This document shows positions 7,559-16,664 of a stretch of DNA of 62,206 bases, piece by piece. The notes beneath the pieces were generated by a model that saw only the letters and a list, made by a program, of their open reading frames with translations, was not told the origin of the DNA and did not search any database. The translations under genes were made by a program, and so were the position numbers. Source of the stretch: Rhizobium sp. Q54 (GTDB taxonomy: Bacteria; Pseudomonadota; Alphaproteobacteria; ATCC43930; CGMCC-115725); contig CAMATN010000010.1 of NCBI GenBank assembly GCA_945861155.1, forward strand, positions 1-62,206, read 5' to 3'. Position 1 is the stretch's first letter. Every line of letters begins with the position of its first letter.

Positions 7559-8710
7559 CTATGGTTTCAAGGTCTCTACCCGGACGGGGTCGTGCGAGCG
7601 GGTGTGATCATGTGGACGAGACACCAGCGGTTCGAGCAGCATCGGATCGGCGAAAGCGAAGCGGTCGAGAATCTCGTCGGCCGCAATATCGTGCACGACG
7701 AAGACGAGCCGGCTGCGATGATCGGCATCGGGCCAATCATCGAGCCATTGCGGGGTGAACATCGCGTGCTGCGCCGCCTGGACGATGGCAGGGCGGCCCA
7801 ATCCATCGGCGCCGGGACGGTCGGCGAAGCCGACGATGCCCTTGACCCGCAGCAAATCGTTGCCGCGGTCCTGCGCCAGCCCGCCGAGCGCGCGGGCGAA
7901 AGCGAGCCGGCTGACGACGCCTTCGAGGATGATCGTGAAGGCAGCGACGCCGTGCGTGTGTTCGGCTTCGACCATACCCCCACCCTGCCCTCCCCCGCTC
8001 GCGGGGGAGGGTAAGGAAGGAGGTGAGGAAGCGGAAATATCGCGGGGGACTCCCTCCCCCGCAAGCGGGGGAGGGTTGGGGTGGGGGTGATCTGACGGCG
8101 CGAACAACACGGAAGCGGGGTCGTTTGCAGCGGCGCCGACGATCAGCTCTGCGCGCGAGTTCAATCCCGCCAGGCGCGCCGCGAGCGCGCGTTCGAACGG
8201 CGCCAGATCGGTCTTCGAGATCACCAGCGCATCGGCGACCGCGACCTGCCGCGCCGCCTCGGCAAAGCGGTCGAGCGTCGCCGCGCCGGTGACCGAATCG
8301 ACCAGCGTCACGACCCGCGCCAGGCGCAGCCGCTGGTCGAGCATCGGGTCGGTGCCCAGCGTGAACAGAACAGGCGCCGGGTCGGCGAGCCCGCTGGTCT
8401 CGACGACGATGCGGCCAAACCGCCGGATCTCGCCCGAATCGCGCCGCTCGATCAGGCTCCGCAGGGTCTGCGCCAAATCCTCGCGCACCGCGCAGCACAG
8501 GCAGCCGCCGGGCAGTTCGAGGACGCTGCCCTCGACGAAATCGACCAAATAGTGGTCGATCGCGATCTCGCCGATCTCGTTGATCACGACGGCGGTGTCG
8601 GAGAAGGCGGGGTCGCTCAGCGCGCGGCGCAGCAGCGTCGTCTTGCCGCTGCCGAGAAAGCCGGTCAGCACCGTCACCGGCACGCTGTCCCGCGCGGGCG
8701 AGTTATCCAC
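7559..8710 (-). CDS. CobW/COG0523-family GTP-dependent metallochaperone with in-frame repeat insertion
   Basis: A 383-residue G3E-family GTPase. It has Walker A GFLGSGKT at residues 17-24, the metal-binding GGCLCC with C70, C72 and C73, the ETSGLADP switch, SKTD at 165-168 for guanine recognition, and a C-terminal CobW_C-like domain ending in a His-containing tail (RPHDHTRSHD). The family delivers zinc, cobalt or nickel to client enzymes. The hydantoinase behind it on the same strand needs a binuclear metal site and is the obvious candidate client; this is inference from position. Oddity: residues about 207-246 (HPNPPPLAGEG and LPSPASGGG) are translated from two copies of the CCCTCCCCCGC palindrome, inserted in frame between the GTPase and C-terminal domains. 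The protein is otherwise intact. Confidence 0.85.
   Translation of the reverse strand: MDNSPARDSVPVTVLTGFLGSGKTTLLRRALSDPAFSDTAVVINEIGEIAIDHYLVDFVEGSVLELPGGCLCCAVREDLAQTLRSLIERRDSGEIRRFGRIVVETSGLADPAPVLFTLGTDPMLDQRLRLARVVTLVDSVTGAATLDRFAEAARQVAVADALVISKTDLAPFERALAARLAGLNSRAELIVGAAANDPASVLFAPSDHPHPNPPPLAGEGVPRDISASSPPSLPSPASGGGQGGGMVEAEHTHGVAAFTIILEGVVSRLAFARALGGLAQDRGNDLLRVKGIVGFADRPGADGLGRPAIVQAAQHAMFTPQWLDDWPDADHRSRLVFVVHDIAADEILDRFAFADPMLLEPLVSRPHDHTRSHDPVRVETLKP
7975..8092. repeat. CCCTCCCCCGC palindrome pair inside the CobW-type gene
   Basis: Two 24-base palindromes (7988-8011 and 8052-8075) flanked by CACCC and GGTGGGGG stretches lie wholly within the coding region. They are read as PPPLAGEG and PSPASGGG, that is, in two different frames of the palindrome. 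The inserted length keeps the reading frame. Confidence 0.85.
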
Positions 8711-8868
8711 CGCAACATCCGATCATCAAGGCCGAGGCGATCGTTTCACGATGCGGGGCCAACCGGCAAGCGCGACGCAAGCGGTTGCATTCTCGCGTTT
8801 GCGTCAGCATCATGCCTGCCATAAGCCCGGCGCATGGAACGCACGGGCAAAGGGGGAAACCCGGCAGC

Positions 8869-9696
8869 ATGGCGCCTCAGCCCATCACGCCAGCGGCGGA
8901 CGCCTCGAACGAGATCCTGCTCGCGGCTACCGGCGTCTCAAAGCGGTTCGGCGGGGTGCGCGCGGTCGAAGACGTGTCGATCGCGGTCCGGCGCGGCGAA
9001 ATCGCCTCGATCATCGGTCCGAACGGGGCCGGCAAAACCTCGCTTTTGAACATGATCAGCGGGTTCTACCGGCCCGATTCGGGCTCGATCACGATCGAGG
9101 GAGTCGATACGACCCGCTTCCGGCCGGCCCAGATCGCCGCGCTCGGGATCGCCCGCACCTTTCAGAACATCGCGCTGTTTGGCGGCATGACGGTGCTCGA
9201 CAACATCATGCTCGGCCGGCATGTGCGGATGAAGTCGGGCGTCTTGTCCTCGTTCATCTATTGGGGCCTGGCGCAGAAGGAAGAGGTCGCGCACCGCGAG
9301 CGGGTCGAGGAGCTGATCGATTTCCTCGAATTGCAGGATCTGCGCAAGCAGCCGACCAGCGCCCTCGCCTACGGTCTCAGAAAGCGGGTCGAGCTGGCTC
9401 GCGCGCTGGCGCTCGACCCCAAGCTCCTGCTGCTCGACGAGCCGATGGGCGGGATGAACCAGGAAGAAAAAGAAGACATGGCCCGCTACGTCATCGACGT
9501 GAACGAGCAGTGGGGCACGACGATCATCCTGATCGAACACGACATGGCGGTGGTGATGGACATCTCCGACCGGGTCGCGGTGCTCGATCGCGGCCGCAAG
9601 ATCGCCGAGGGCACGCCCGCCGAAGTGCAGCGAAACCCCGCCGTGATCCGCGCCTATCTCGGCGCCGGCGGCGAGGGCAGGGGCCAAGCGGCATGA
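8869..9696 (+). CDS. livG: Branched-chain amino acid-type ABC transporter ATPase (LivG)
   Basis: A 275-residue ATPase of the HAAT class: Walker A GPNGAGKT at 50-57, Walker B LLLLDEP and a degenerate signature region (YGLRKRVELARALA in place of LSGGQ). LivG-type proteins pair with LivF to power uptake through LivH and LivM at the inner membrane. The ATG at 8869 follows AGGGGGA at about 11 bases; upstream in-frame codons lack a clear ribosome site. It is the first gene of a six-gene operon whose second gene is an acyl-CoA synthetase, 21 bases downstream. The substrate may therefore be an aromatic or aliphatic carboxylic acid rather than an amino acid. Confidence 0.9.
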   Translation: MAPQPITPAADASNEILLAATGVSKRFGGVRAVEDVSIAVRRGEIASIIGPNGAGKTSLLNMISGFYRPDSGSITIEGVDTTRFRPAQIAALGIARTFQNIALFGGMTVLDNIMLGRHVRMKSGVLSSFIYWGLAQKEEVAHRERVEELIDFLELQDLRKQPTSALAYGLRKRVELARALALDPKLLLLDEPMGGMNQEEKEDMARYVIDVNEQWGTTIILIEHDMAVVMDISDRVAVLDRGRKIAEGTPAEVQRNPAVIRAYLGAGGEGRGQAA

Positions 9697-9717
9697 GGGC
9701 GGCATGAGCGGGGCAGC

Positions 9718-11679
9718 ATGAGCGGCGACATCACCCTGCCGCAACTGTTGCGCCGCAACTCGGAGAGCTTTCCCGAGCGTCCGGCATTGCGCGAGAAGGA
9801 TCGCGGCATCTGGCAGACCTACAGCTGGCGGCGCTATTGGGAGGAAGTGCGCGATGTCGCGCAGGGCCTCGCCGCGCGCGGCTTCGGGCCGGGCGACAAG
9901 CTGTCGGTCATCGGCGAGAACCGTCCGCGGCTTTATTTCGCGCAGCTCGCGGCGATGAGCCTTGGCGGCATCGCGGTGCCGGTCTACCAGGACGCGATCG
10001 CGACCGAGCTCGCCTTTGTGCTCGACCACGCCGAGACCTCGGTCGTCGTCGCCGAGGACCAGGAACAGGTCGACAAGATCCTGTCGCTCAAGGACGCGCT
10101 GCCGCATCTGAAGCTGATCGTCTACGACGACCCGCGCGGCCTCTTGAATTACGACGAGCCGATCCTGGAATCCTTCGCAGCGTTGCAGGCGGCGGGCCGC
10201 GAATTCGGCGCCGCGAACCCAGACTTCCTGACGGCGTCGATCGCGGCCGGCGACCCGCATGCCCTGGCGCTGTTCTCCTATACCTCGGGCACCACCTCAC
10301 GGCCCAAAGGGGTGATGCTGAGCCATGCCAATCTGTTGAGCGTCGCCGAGGGGATCGCGGCGGCCGAAGGCATCCGCCCGAACGACGAGCATCTCTCCTA
10401 TTTGCCGATGGCGTGGATCGGCAATTCGGTGTTCTCGCTGGCGCTGCACAATTGGGTCGGAATGACCTGCAATTTCCCGGAAAAGCCGGAGACCGTGCAG
10501 CGCGACCTGCGCGAGCTCGGGCCGAGCCTTTGTCTGGCGCCGCCGCGCTATTGGGAAAGCACGCTGACCGCGATCACGGTGCGGGCGGCCGATTCGACCT
10601 GGTTCAAGCGCCGTCTGTTCGGATTTTTCCGCGATATCGCCGAGCGCGTGCAGCTGTGCGCCACCGAAGGCCGGCCGGTCCCGCTCGGCCTGCGGCTCAT
10701 GCGGGCGGTCGGCGAGGTGCTGGTCTACGCGCCGCTGCGCGACCAACTCGGGTTGCGGCGCGCCCGACTCGTCTATACCGGCGGCGCGCCGCTCGGCCCC
10801 GACACGTTTCGCTTTTTCCGCGCGATCGGGGTCAACCTGAAGCAGGTCTACGGCGCCACCGAATTGTCCGGGGTGTGCTCGGCGCAGCCCGACGGCGAGG
10901 TCGACCCCGACACGGTCGGCCGGGTATTCCCCGGGATCGAGGTTCGCATCGACGACGACGGCGAGGTGCTGGTCCGTTCGGGCGGCGTGTTCCAGGGGTA
11001 TTACAAGCAGCCCGAAGAGAGCCGCGACGCCGTCACCGAAGACGGCTGGCTCAAGACCGGCGACGCCGGTTTTCTCGACCGGCGCGGCCATCTCGTCATC
11101 GTCGATCGGGCGCGCGATGTCGGCAAGATGGAGGACGGCACCGCGCTGGCTCCGCAATTCCTCGAGAACAAGCTCAAATTCAGCCCCTATATCGGCGAGG
11201 CGGTGGTGTTCGGCGATGCGAGGCCGTTCGTCGCGGCGATCATCGCGATCGACGCCGCGACGGTCGGCAACTGGGCCGAACGGCACAACATCGCCTATAC
11301 CTCGTTCCAGGATTTGAGCGCCCGCGCTGAGGTGCGCCAGCTCATCCGCGACGAGATCGGCAAATGCAACGCGAGCGTGCCGGCGCCGATCCAGATCCGC
11401 CGTTTCCTGGTGCTCAACAAGGAATTCGACGCCGACGACGACGAGATCACCCGCACCCGCAAGATTCGCCGCCGCTTTGTCGCCGAGAAATACGCCGCAA
11501 TCATCGACGCCTTCTACCGCGAGGCGACGAATGTCGAGCTCAGCGCCGAGATCACCTACGAGGACGGGCGCAAGACGATGCTGCATTCGACGCTCGCGAT
11601 CGGCGATGTCGACGAGGCCACGGCGGTTGCCGATGCGCCGCGACTAGCGCGCGAACGCGTCCCGGCCGCGGCCGGATGA
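9718..11679 (+). CDS. Long-chain fatty acid-CoA ligase-like AMP-binding enzyme
   Basis: A 653-residue adenylate-forming enzyme of the FAA1/COG1022 group, which activates a carboxylic acid with ATP and CoA. The AMP-binding P-loop YTSGTTSRPKG is at 188-198. Further motifs are YGATELSG in the middle and KTGDAGFLDRRGHLVIVDR, with the C-terminal lobe containing DEITRTRKIRRRF. Length fits the long-chain group. It lies inside a Liv-type ABC operon between livG and livH, so activation by CoA may be coupled to uptake, trapping the acid in the cell. That coupling is inference from gene order; the chain length or ring type of the substrate is not readable. Confidence 0.88.
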   Translation: MSGDITLPQLLRRNSESFPERPALREKDRGIWQTYSWRRYWEEVRDVAQGLAARGFGPGDKLSVIGENRPRLYFAQLAAMSLGGIAVPVYQDAIATELAFVLDHAETSVVVAEDQEQVDKILSLKDALPHLKLIVYDDPRGLLNYDEPILESFAALQAAGREFGAANPDFLTASIAAGDPHALALFSYTSGTTSRPKGVMLSHANLLSVAEGIAAAEGIRPNDEHLSYLPMAWIGNSVFSLALHNWVGMTCNFPEKPETVQRDLRELGPSLCLAPPRYWESTLTAITVRAADSTWFKRRLFGFFRDIAERVQLCATEGRPVPLGLRLMRAVGEVLVYAPLRDQLGLRRARLVYTGGAPLGPDTFRFFRAIGVNLKQVYGATELSGVCSAQPDGEVDPDTVGRVFPGIEVRIDDDGEVLVRSGGVFQGYYKQPEESRDAVTEDGWLKTGDAGFLDRRGHLVIVDRARDVGKMEDGTALAPQFLENKLKFSPYIGEAVVFGDARPFVAAIIAIDAATVGNWAERHNIAYTSFQDLSARAEVRQLIRDEIGKCNASVPAPIQIRRFLVLNKEFDADDDEITRTRKIRRRFVAEKYAAIIDAFYREATNVELSAEITYEDGRKTMLHSTLAIGDVDEATAVADAPRLARERVPAAAG

Positions 11680-11714
11680 GCGGCGCCCGTGTTGATCGTC
11701 GATTCATCCGCGAT

Positions 11715-11843
11715 TGTCATCCCGGCGAAGGCCGGGATCCATCCGTCAACCGCCCGGTCGGTTGGAGTGAGCACCCTGCCAGAGCACCGCGGGACAGGCC
11801 GTTGCCCGCGGTACGATGGATCCCGGCCTTCGCCGGGATGACA
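11715..11843. repeat. Inverted repeat, ATCCCGGC type, inside an operon
   Basis: Two 27-base complementary arms (11715-11741 and 11817-11843) with core CCCGGCGAAGGCCGGGATCC flank 75 bases. The element sits between the acyl-CoA ligase gene and livH, the only large gap in the transporter operon. It could divide the transcript into segments of different stability; no promoter is evident between it and livH. Confidence 0.8.
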
Positions 11844-11865
11844 GCAACAAGCTGGAGCGTGACGC

Positions 11866-12765
11866 ATGCCTGAGTTCGAGTGGCAATTCACGCTGGTGCT
11901 GCTGACCAACGGCATCATGATCGGGTTGATGTACGCGCTGATCGCGCTCGGTTTCGTGTTGATCTACAAGGCTACCGACGCGATCAATTTCGCGCAGGGC
12001 GAATTCGTCATGTTCGCCGGCTTTATCGCCGCCGGCTCGGCCGAAATCCTCGGCGCCCCGTTCTGGCTGTCGGCGATGTTCGCCATCATCGGCATGATCG
12101 CGCTCGGCTTCGGGCTCGAGCGGGTCGTGCTGCGGCCGCTGATCGGGCGCCCGGTCATCGCCGTCGTGATGGCGACGATCGGCCTCGCCGCGGTCTTGCG
12201 CGGCGCCGCGACGATGGCGTTCGGCGCCGGCACCAGGGCCGTCGTCATGCCGGTCAGCGACGAGCCCCTTGAATTGGGGCCGGTCATGCTGCCGCCGGTG
12301 CAGCTTGTCGGGGCCGGCGTCAGCCTCGTCTTTCTCGCCGCCTTCACCTGGTTCTTCCTGAAGAGCCGCACCGGCATCGCAATGCGCGCCGTCGCCGACA
12401 GCCAGCAGGTGTCGATGGCGATGGGCATCAACGTGCGGCGCTATTTCGCGCTGGCCTGGGCGATGGCGGGGATCGTCTCGGCGCTGGGCGGGGTGGTGTG
12501 GGGAACGATGCTCGGGGTCGACAACCAGCTCGCTTTGGTCGGCCTCAAGGTCTTCCCGGTGGTCATATTGGGCGGGCTCGATTCGATCATGGGGGCGGTG
12601 ATCGGCGGTTTGATCGTCGGCATCGTCGAGAATTTCGCGGCCGGCTATCTCGACCCCTATGTCGGCGGCGGCACCAAGGATTTCGCGCCCTACGTGCTGA
12701 TGATCATCGTCTTGATGATCCGCCCCGAGGGCATCTTCGGCCGGCGCCGCATCGAGCGCGTCTAA
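11866..12765 (+). CDS. livH: Branched-chain amino acid-type ABC permease (LivH)
   Basis: A 299-residue inner-membrane permease of the LivH family with about eight hydrophobic helices. It starts with a periplasmic-leading segment (FTLVLLTNGIMIGLMYALIA) and contains the family hallmark AINFAQGEFVMF near residues 40-50. The cytoplasmic loop around GIAMRAVADSQQVSMAMGIN contacts the ATPases. GGAG lies 9 bases before the ATG. It pairs with LivM, encoded 25 bases downstream. Confidence 0.92.
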   Translation: MPEFEWQFTLVLLTNGIMIGLMYALIALGFVLIYKATDAINFAQGEFVMFAGFIAAGSAEILGAPFWLSAMFAIIGMIALGFGLERVVLRPLIGRPVIAVVMATIGLAAVLRGAATMAFGAGTRAVVMPVSDEPLELGPVMLPPVQLVGAGVSLVFLAAFTWFFLKSRTGIAMRAVADSQQVSMAMGINVRRYFALAWAMAGIVSALGGVVWGTMLGVDNQLALVGLKVFPVVILGGLDSIMGAVIGGLIVGIVENFAAGYLDPYVGGGTKDFAPYVLMIIVLMIRPEGIFGRRRIERV

Positions 12766-12790
12766 GCCCCGCGCCAATCAGGCACAAGCC

Positions 12791-13858
12791 ATGTTTCACC
12801 GCGAGTCCGGCGTCTTCAAAACCAGCTACGCCGCCGACATGGCGCTCTACCCGCTGCCGATCGCGAAATGGGCGGTGGCGGCGTTTGCCGTGCTGTTCAT
12901 CGTCGTCGCGCCGTTGACGCTCGGCGAATATTACATCTCGATCCTCAATTTGTGCCTGATCGCGGTGGTCGGCGCGCTCGGGCTCAACATCCTGGTTGGC
13001 TATACCGGCCAGATCTCGATCGGGCACGGCGCCTTTATGTCGGTCGGCGCCTATACCGCGGCCAACCTCGTCACCCATCTCGGCGCGCCGTTCTGGATCA
13101 CGATCCCGGCCGGCGGACTGATGGCCGCGCTGATTGGCGCGCTGGTGGGCATCCCATCGCTGCGCATCAAGGGCATCTATCTGGCGATCGCGACGTTGGC
13201 GGCGCAGCTGATCATCGAATGGACGATCAACCATGTCCCGGCGATATCGGGCGGGGCACAGGCCTCGATCCAGGTGCCGCGCCCGACCCTGTTCGGGGTT
13301 CAGCTCAAGAGCCAGGTGCAGCTCTATTTTTTCCTGATGGGGTTTGTCGTGCTGGCGATCGTCGGCACCGCCAATCTGGTGCGCAGCCGCATCGGGCGGG
13401 CCTTTGTCGCCATTCGCGACCAGGACATCGCCGCCGAGATCATCGGCATCAACATCTTTCGCTACAAATTGTGGGCGTTCGCGATTTCCTCGTTCTATGC
13501 CGGCGTCACCGGCGTGCTTTACACGTACTATTTGGGCATCGCCAATTACGAACAATTCCAGCTAAACGTCTCGATCGACTATCTGGCGATGGTTATCATC
13601 GGCGGCTTGGGCTCGATCCTCGGCTCGATTTTCGGCGCCGTCTTCGTCACCTTGCTGCCGATCCTGACCCGCTGGTTTCTCGAGGATTACGGCTGGCTGT
13701 TCTTCTCGCAATCCGACCTGCTGAATGCGATCCCGAACCTGCGCCTGATCATGTTCGGCGGGTTGATCATCTTCTTCCTGGTGGTCGAGCCGGAAGGGCT
13801 GAACCGGCTGTGGCGCAATATTCGAAATTATTTCCGGGTGTGGCCATTCTCCTACTGA
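12791..13858 (+). CDS. livM: Branched-chain amino acid-type ABC permease (LivM)
   Basis: A 355-residue permease of the LivM family with many hydrophobic helices and the typical GYTGQISIGHGAFMSVGAY segment near residue 75-95. The ATPase-coupling loop is GRAFVAIRDQDIAAEIIGIN. The C-terminal part ends in a basic tail (RNIRNYFRVWPFSY). It forms the translocation pore together with LivH; the binding protein follows after 25 bases. Confidence 0.92.
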   Translation: MFHRESGVFKTSYAADMALYPLPIAKWAVAAFAVLFIVVAPLTLGEYYISILNLCLIAVVGALGLNILVGYTGQISIGHGAFMSVGAYTAANLVTHLGAPFWITIPAGGLMAALIGALVGIPSLRIKGIYLAIATLAAQLIIEWTINHVPAISGGAQASIQVPRPTLFGVQLKSQVQLYFFLMGFVVLAIVGTANLVRSRIGRAFVAIRDQDIAAEIIGINIFRYKLWAFAISSFYAGVTGVLYTYYLGIANYEQFQLNVSIDYLAMVIIGGLGSILGSIFGAVFVTLLPILTRWFLEDYGWLFFSQSDLLNAIPNLRLIMFGGLIIFFLVVEPEGLNRLWRNIRNYFRVWPFSY

Positions 13859-13883
13859 CCCGGAGCAGCAAGGGGGAACGACA

Positions 13884-15146
13884 ATGAAAAGCATATCGGC
13901 GAGAAGCGTAGCGGCAATCGTTTTTGGGCTCGCGGTCGGCGCGACGGCGTCGCTCGGCCTCACGGGGCCGGCGGCGGCCCAGCAGAAGGGCGAGATACTG
14001 ATCGGCGAGCAGTGCGACCGCACCGGGGCGACCCAGATCGTCGGTATCCGGCTGTGCGCGGCGGTTCAGGATTACATCAACGTCGTCAACTCCAAGGGCG
14101 GGGTCGAAGGCTGGAAGATCCGGGTCGACGAGATCGACCACGAATACAAGGTGCCAGCCGGCATGGAAGCCTACGAGCGCGCCAAGAAAGACGGCGCGGT
14201 CTCTTACATGATCTACGGCACGCCGCACGCGCAGGCGCTGAACCAGAAGCTGAACGAAGACAAGATGCCCGCCACCTCGCCCGGTTTCGGCATCTCCGCT
14301 TCGGCGGACGGCGTGCGCTACCCCTATCTGTTCCCGGTCGCCGCGACCTATTGGTCGCAAGCTGCGGCCGCGGTCCAGTTCACCAAGGACAAATTGGGCG
14401 GTAATCTGAAGGGCAAGAAAATCGCCTATGTGTTCTACGACAACCCGGCCGGCCGCGAGCCGATCCCGATCCTCGAAGCGTTGCAGAAGATCGAGGGATA
14501 TGAGCTGCGCACTTTCGCGGTGCCGCCTCCCGGGGTCGAGATGGGCGCGCAGGTGCTCGACATCACGCAGCGCTTCCGGCCGGATTTCGTGATCAACCAT
14601 CTGTTTGGCCGCTCGCCTTCGGTGGCGATCAAGGAATACAAGCGTGCCGGGTATTCGCTATCGAAGGTGCTGGGCCTGGTCTGGGCCTCGGCCGAGGCGG
14701 ATATCGAGGCCGCCGGCGGATGGCAGGTGGCCGAGGGGTACTACACGATGCAGTTCGCCGGCGCCGGCGACGATTTCCCGATCCGCCAGGAGATCAAGGC
14801 GATGTACAAGGCCCAAAACAAGGCGCCGCCCAAGGAGATGGACGACACCGTCGTCTACAACCGGGGGCTGTTTATCGCCGCGCTGCATGTCGAGGCGATC
14901 CGCAACGCGCTGAAGGCGAACGGCGGTCAGAAGCCGACCGGGGAGCAGGTCAAGAAGGGCTTCGAGTCGATCAACGACGTGACCCTCGGCGGCCTCGTGC
15001 CGCCGCTGAAGATCACCGCTGCCGATCATGAAGGCGGCGGCTGGGTGCAGATCTTCCAGGCCAAGGGCGGCAAGTTCGTCAAGATGACCGAATGGTTCCG
15101 CGCCTATCCCGAAATCGTGGCCGCCGAGATCAAGAAGGCGCCGTAA
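13884..15146 (+). CDS. Periplasmic ligand-binding protein of a Liv-type ABC transporter
   Basis: A 420-residue type-1 periplasmic binding protein. The Sec signal peptide covers about residues 1-32 (cleavage after AAA before QQKGE). The mature part shows GEQCDRTGATQIVG at the start of lobe 1, an inter-lobe segment around PAGREPIPILEA and a basic C-terminus. A strong ribosome site AAGGGGGAA precedes the ATG. It is the receptor for the LivGHMF system encoded around it. Binding-site residues do not allow the ligand to be named; with an acyl-CoA ligase in the operon, an organic acid is as likely as an amino acid. Confidence 0.9.
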   Translation: MKSISARSVAAIVFGLAVGATASLGLTGPAAAQQKGEILIGEQCDRTGATQIVGIRLCAAVQDYINVVNSKGGVEGWKIRVDEIDHEYKVPAGMEAYERAKKDGAVSYMIYGTPHAQALNQKLNEDKMPATSPGFGISASADGVRYPYLFPVAATYWSQAAAAVQFTKDKLGGNLKGKKIAYVFYDNPAGREPIPILEALQKIEGYELRTFAVPPPGVEMGAQVLDITQRFRPDFVINHLFGRSPSVAIKEYKRAGYSLSKVLGLVWASAEADIEAAGGWQVAEGYYTMQFAGAGDDFPIRQEIKAMYKAQNKAPPKEMDDTVVYNRGLFIAALHVEAIRNALKANGGQKPTGEQVKKGFESINDVTLGGLVPPLKITAADHEGGGWVQIFQAKGGKFVKMTEWFRAYPEIVAAEIKKAP

Positions 15147-15156
15147 AGGTTGGTCG

Positions 15157-15951
15157 ATGCTGGCGCTCAATAATGTCGAAGTCGTCTATGACGGCGTGAT
15201 CCTGGTGTTGAAAGGCGTGTCGCTGAACGCCGAGGAGGGCCAGATCACGACCCTCCTCGGCGCCAACGGCGCCGGCAAGACGACGACCCTGAAGGCGATC
15301 TCGGGATTGCTGCACACCGAGCGCGGCCAGGTCACCAAGGGCAGCGTCGAACTCGACGGCGAGCGCCTCGACCGCCTGCAGCCGTTCGATGTCGTCAAGC
15401 GCGGCGTGGCGCAGGTATTTGAAGGCCGGCGGGTGTTCGAGAATTTGAGCGTCGAGGAAAACCTGATCGCCGGGGCGCACAGCCGCCGGAACTACGCCGA
15501 TGTGCGTGCCGGGATCGACCGGGTCTACGCCAGTTTCCCGGTGCTGAAGGAGCGCCGGCATGTATCGGCCGGCTACCTCTCCGGCGGCGAACAGCAGATG
15601 CTGGTGATCGGCCGGGCCTTGATGTCCGATCCCAAGGTCATCCTGCTCGACGAGCCCTCGCTCGGCCTCGCGCCGATGGTCATCGACGAGATCTTCGGCG
15701 TGATCCGGCGCTTGAAGGACGAGCAGAACATCACGGTGCTGCTGGTTGAGCAGAACGCGGCCTTGGCGCTCGACATCGCCGACCACGGCTATGTGATGGA
15801 AAACGGCCGGATCGTGCTCGAAGGCCCGGCCGAGAGCCTGCGGCAGAATTCCGACATCAAGGAATTCTATCTCGGCCTCAACGAGGCCGGCACCCGCCGC
15901 TCCTACCGCGACACCAAGAATTACCGCCGCCGCAAGCGTTGGCTGTCGTAG
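15157..15951 (+). CDS. livF: Branched-chain amino acid-type ABC transporter ATPase (LivF)
   Basis: A 264-residue ATPase with Walker A GANGAGKT at 35-42, signature LSGGEQQM, Walker B VILLDEPSLGL and switch histidine replaced by Gln (LVEQN), as usual in LivF. The C-terminal extension after EFYLGL is a basic tail (YRRRKRWLS), seen in operons that carry an acyl-CoA ligase. It is the last gene of the operon, 10 bases after the binding-protein gene. No terminator hairpin is evident after it. Confidence 0.92.
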   Translation: MLALNNVEVVYDGVILVLKGVSLNAEEGQITTLLGANGAGKTTTLKAISGLLHTERGQVTKGSVELDGERLDRLQPFDVVKRGVAQVFEGRRVFENLSVEENLIAGAHSRRNYADVRAGIDRVYASFPVLKERRHVSAGYLSGGEQQMLVIGRALMSDPKVILLDEPSLGLAPMVIDEIFGVIRRLKDEQNITVLLVEQNAALALDIADHGYVMENGRIVLEGPAESLRQNSDIKEFYLGLNEAGTRRSYRDTKNYRRRKRWLS

Positions 15952-16034
15952 CGGGACGGACGCACCGATGCAGGAGGGCGGTTCCCGCACGATCGTGGTA
16001 GCCTGTCCACCGAGCCTGGGAATGAGCGGTGGCA

Positions 16035-16664
16035 ATGGCCGAGGAACGGGTTGAGCGTCGCCTGGCCGCCATTCTGGCCGCGGATGTCGTCGGCTACTCG
16101 CGCCTGATGGGGGCGAACGAGGAAGGCACCCTCGCCGAACTGAAGCGCCATCGCCGCGAGTTGGTCGACCCCAAGATCAGCGAGCATCGCGGGCGAATCG
16201 TTAAGACTACCGGCGACGGCATGCTCGTCGAGTTCGTCAGCGTCGTCGACGCGGTGCGCTGCGCCGTCGATATCCAGCGCGAGATGACCGGGCGTAACGC
16301 CGAAGTGCCGCCGGATCGGCGGATCGAATTTCGCATCGGACTGAACGTCGGCGACATCATCATCGACGACAAGGACATCTACGGCGACGGCGTCAACATC
16401 GCGGCCCGCCTCGAAGCCCTGGCCGAGCCGGGCGGCATCTGCGTCAGCCGCGTCGTGCGCGACCAGGTCCGCGACAAACTCGATTTCTCGTTCGAGGACA
16501 TGGGCGAGCAGCAGGTCAAGAACATCGCCCGGCCGGTGCGCACCCATCGCGTCATGCTGGGTGCGACTGTCGTCAAGCCGAGTAGTGCCCCGGCTGCCGC
16601 AGACCCGCCGCGCGCGTGCAGCAGCAGAAACCGTCGATCGCCGTGCTGCCCTTCGCCAACATGA
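16035..16664 (+). CDS. Class III adenylate/guanylate cyclase domain protein, 5' part of a split gene
   Basis: The first 180 residues form a complete class III cyclase domain that makes cAMP or cGMP. It has metal-binding D17 in LAADVVGYSRL and D61 in TTGDGMLVEF, and the IYGDGVNIAARLE segment with the transition-state Asn and Arg. Usually such proteins continue through a Pro/Ala linker into a TolB-like domain and TPRs. Here that continuation is encoded in another frame directly behind. The last 30 residues (SSRNRRSPCCPSPT) are out-of-frame sequence. A shift between 16586 and 16664, equal to loss of one base, would restore the usual fused protein. The ATG at 16035 is used; a GTG two codons earlier is possible. 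Confidence 0.8.
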   Translation: MAEERVERRLAAILAADVVGYSRLMGANEEGTLAELKRHRRELVDPKISEHRGRIVKTTGDGMLVEFVSVVDAVRCAVDIQREMTGRNAEVPPDRRIEFRIGLNVGDIIIDDKDIYGDGVNIAARLEALAEPGGICVSRVVRDQVRDKLDFSFEDMGEQQVKNIARPVRTHRVMLGATVVKPSSAPAAADPPRACSSRNRRSPCCPSPT

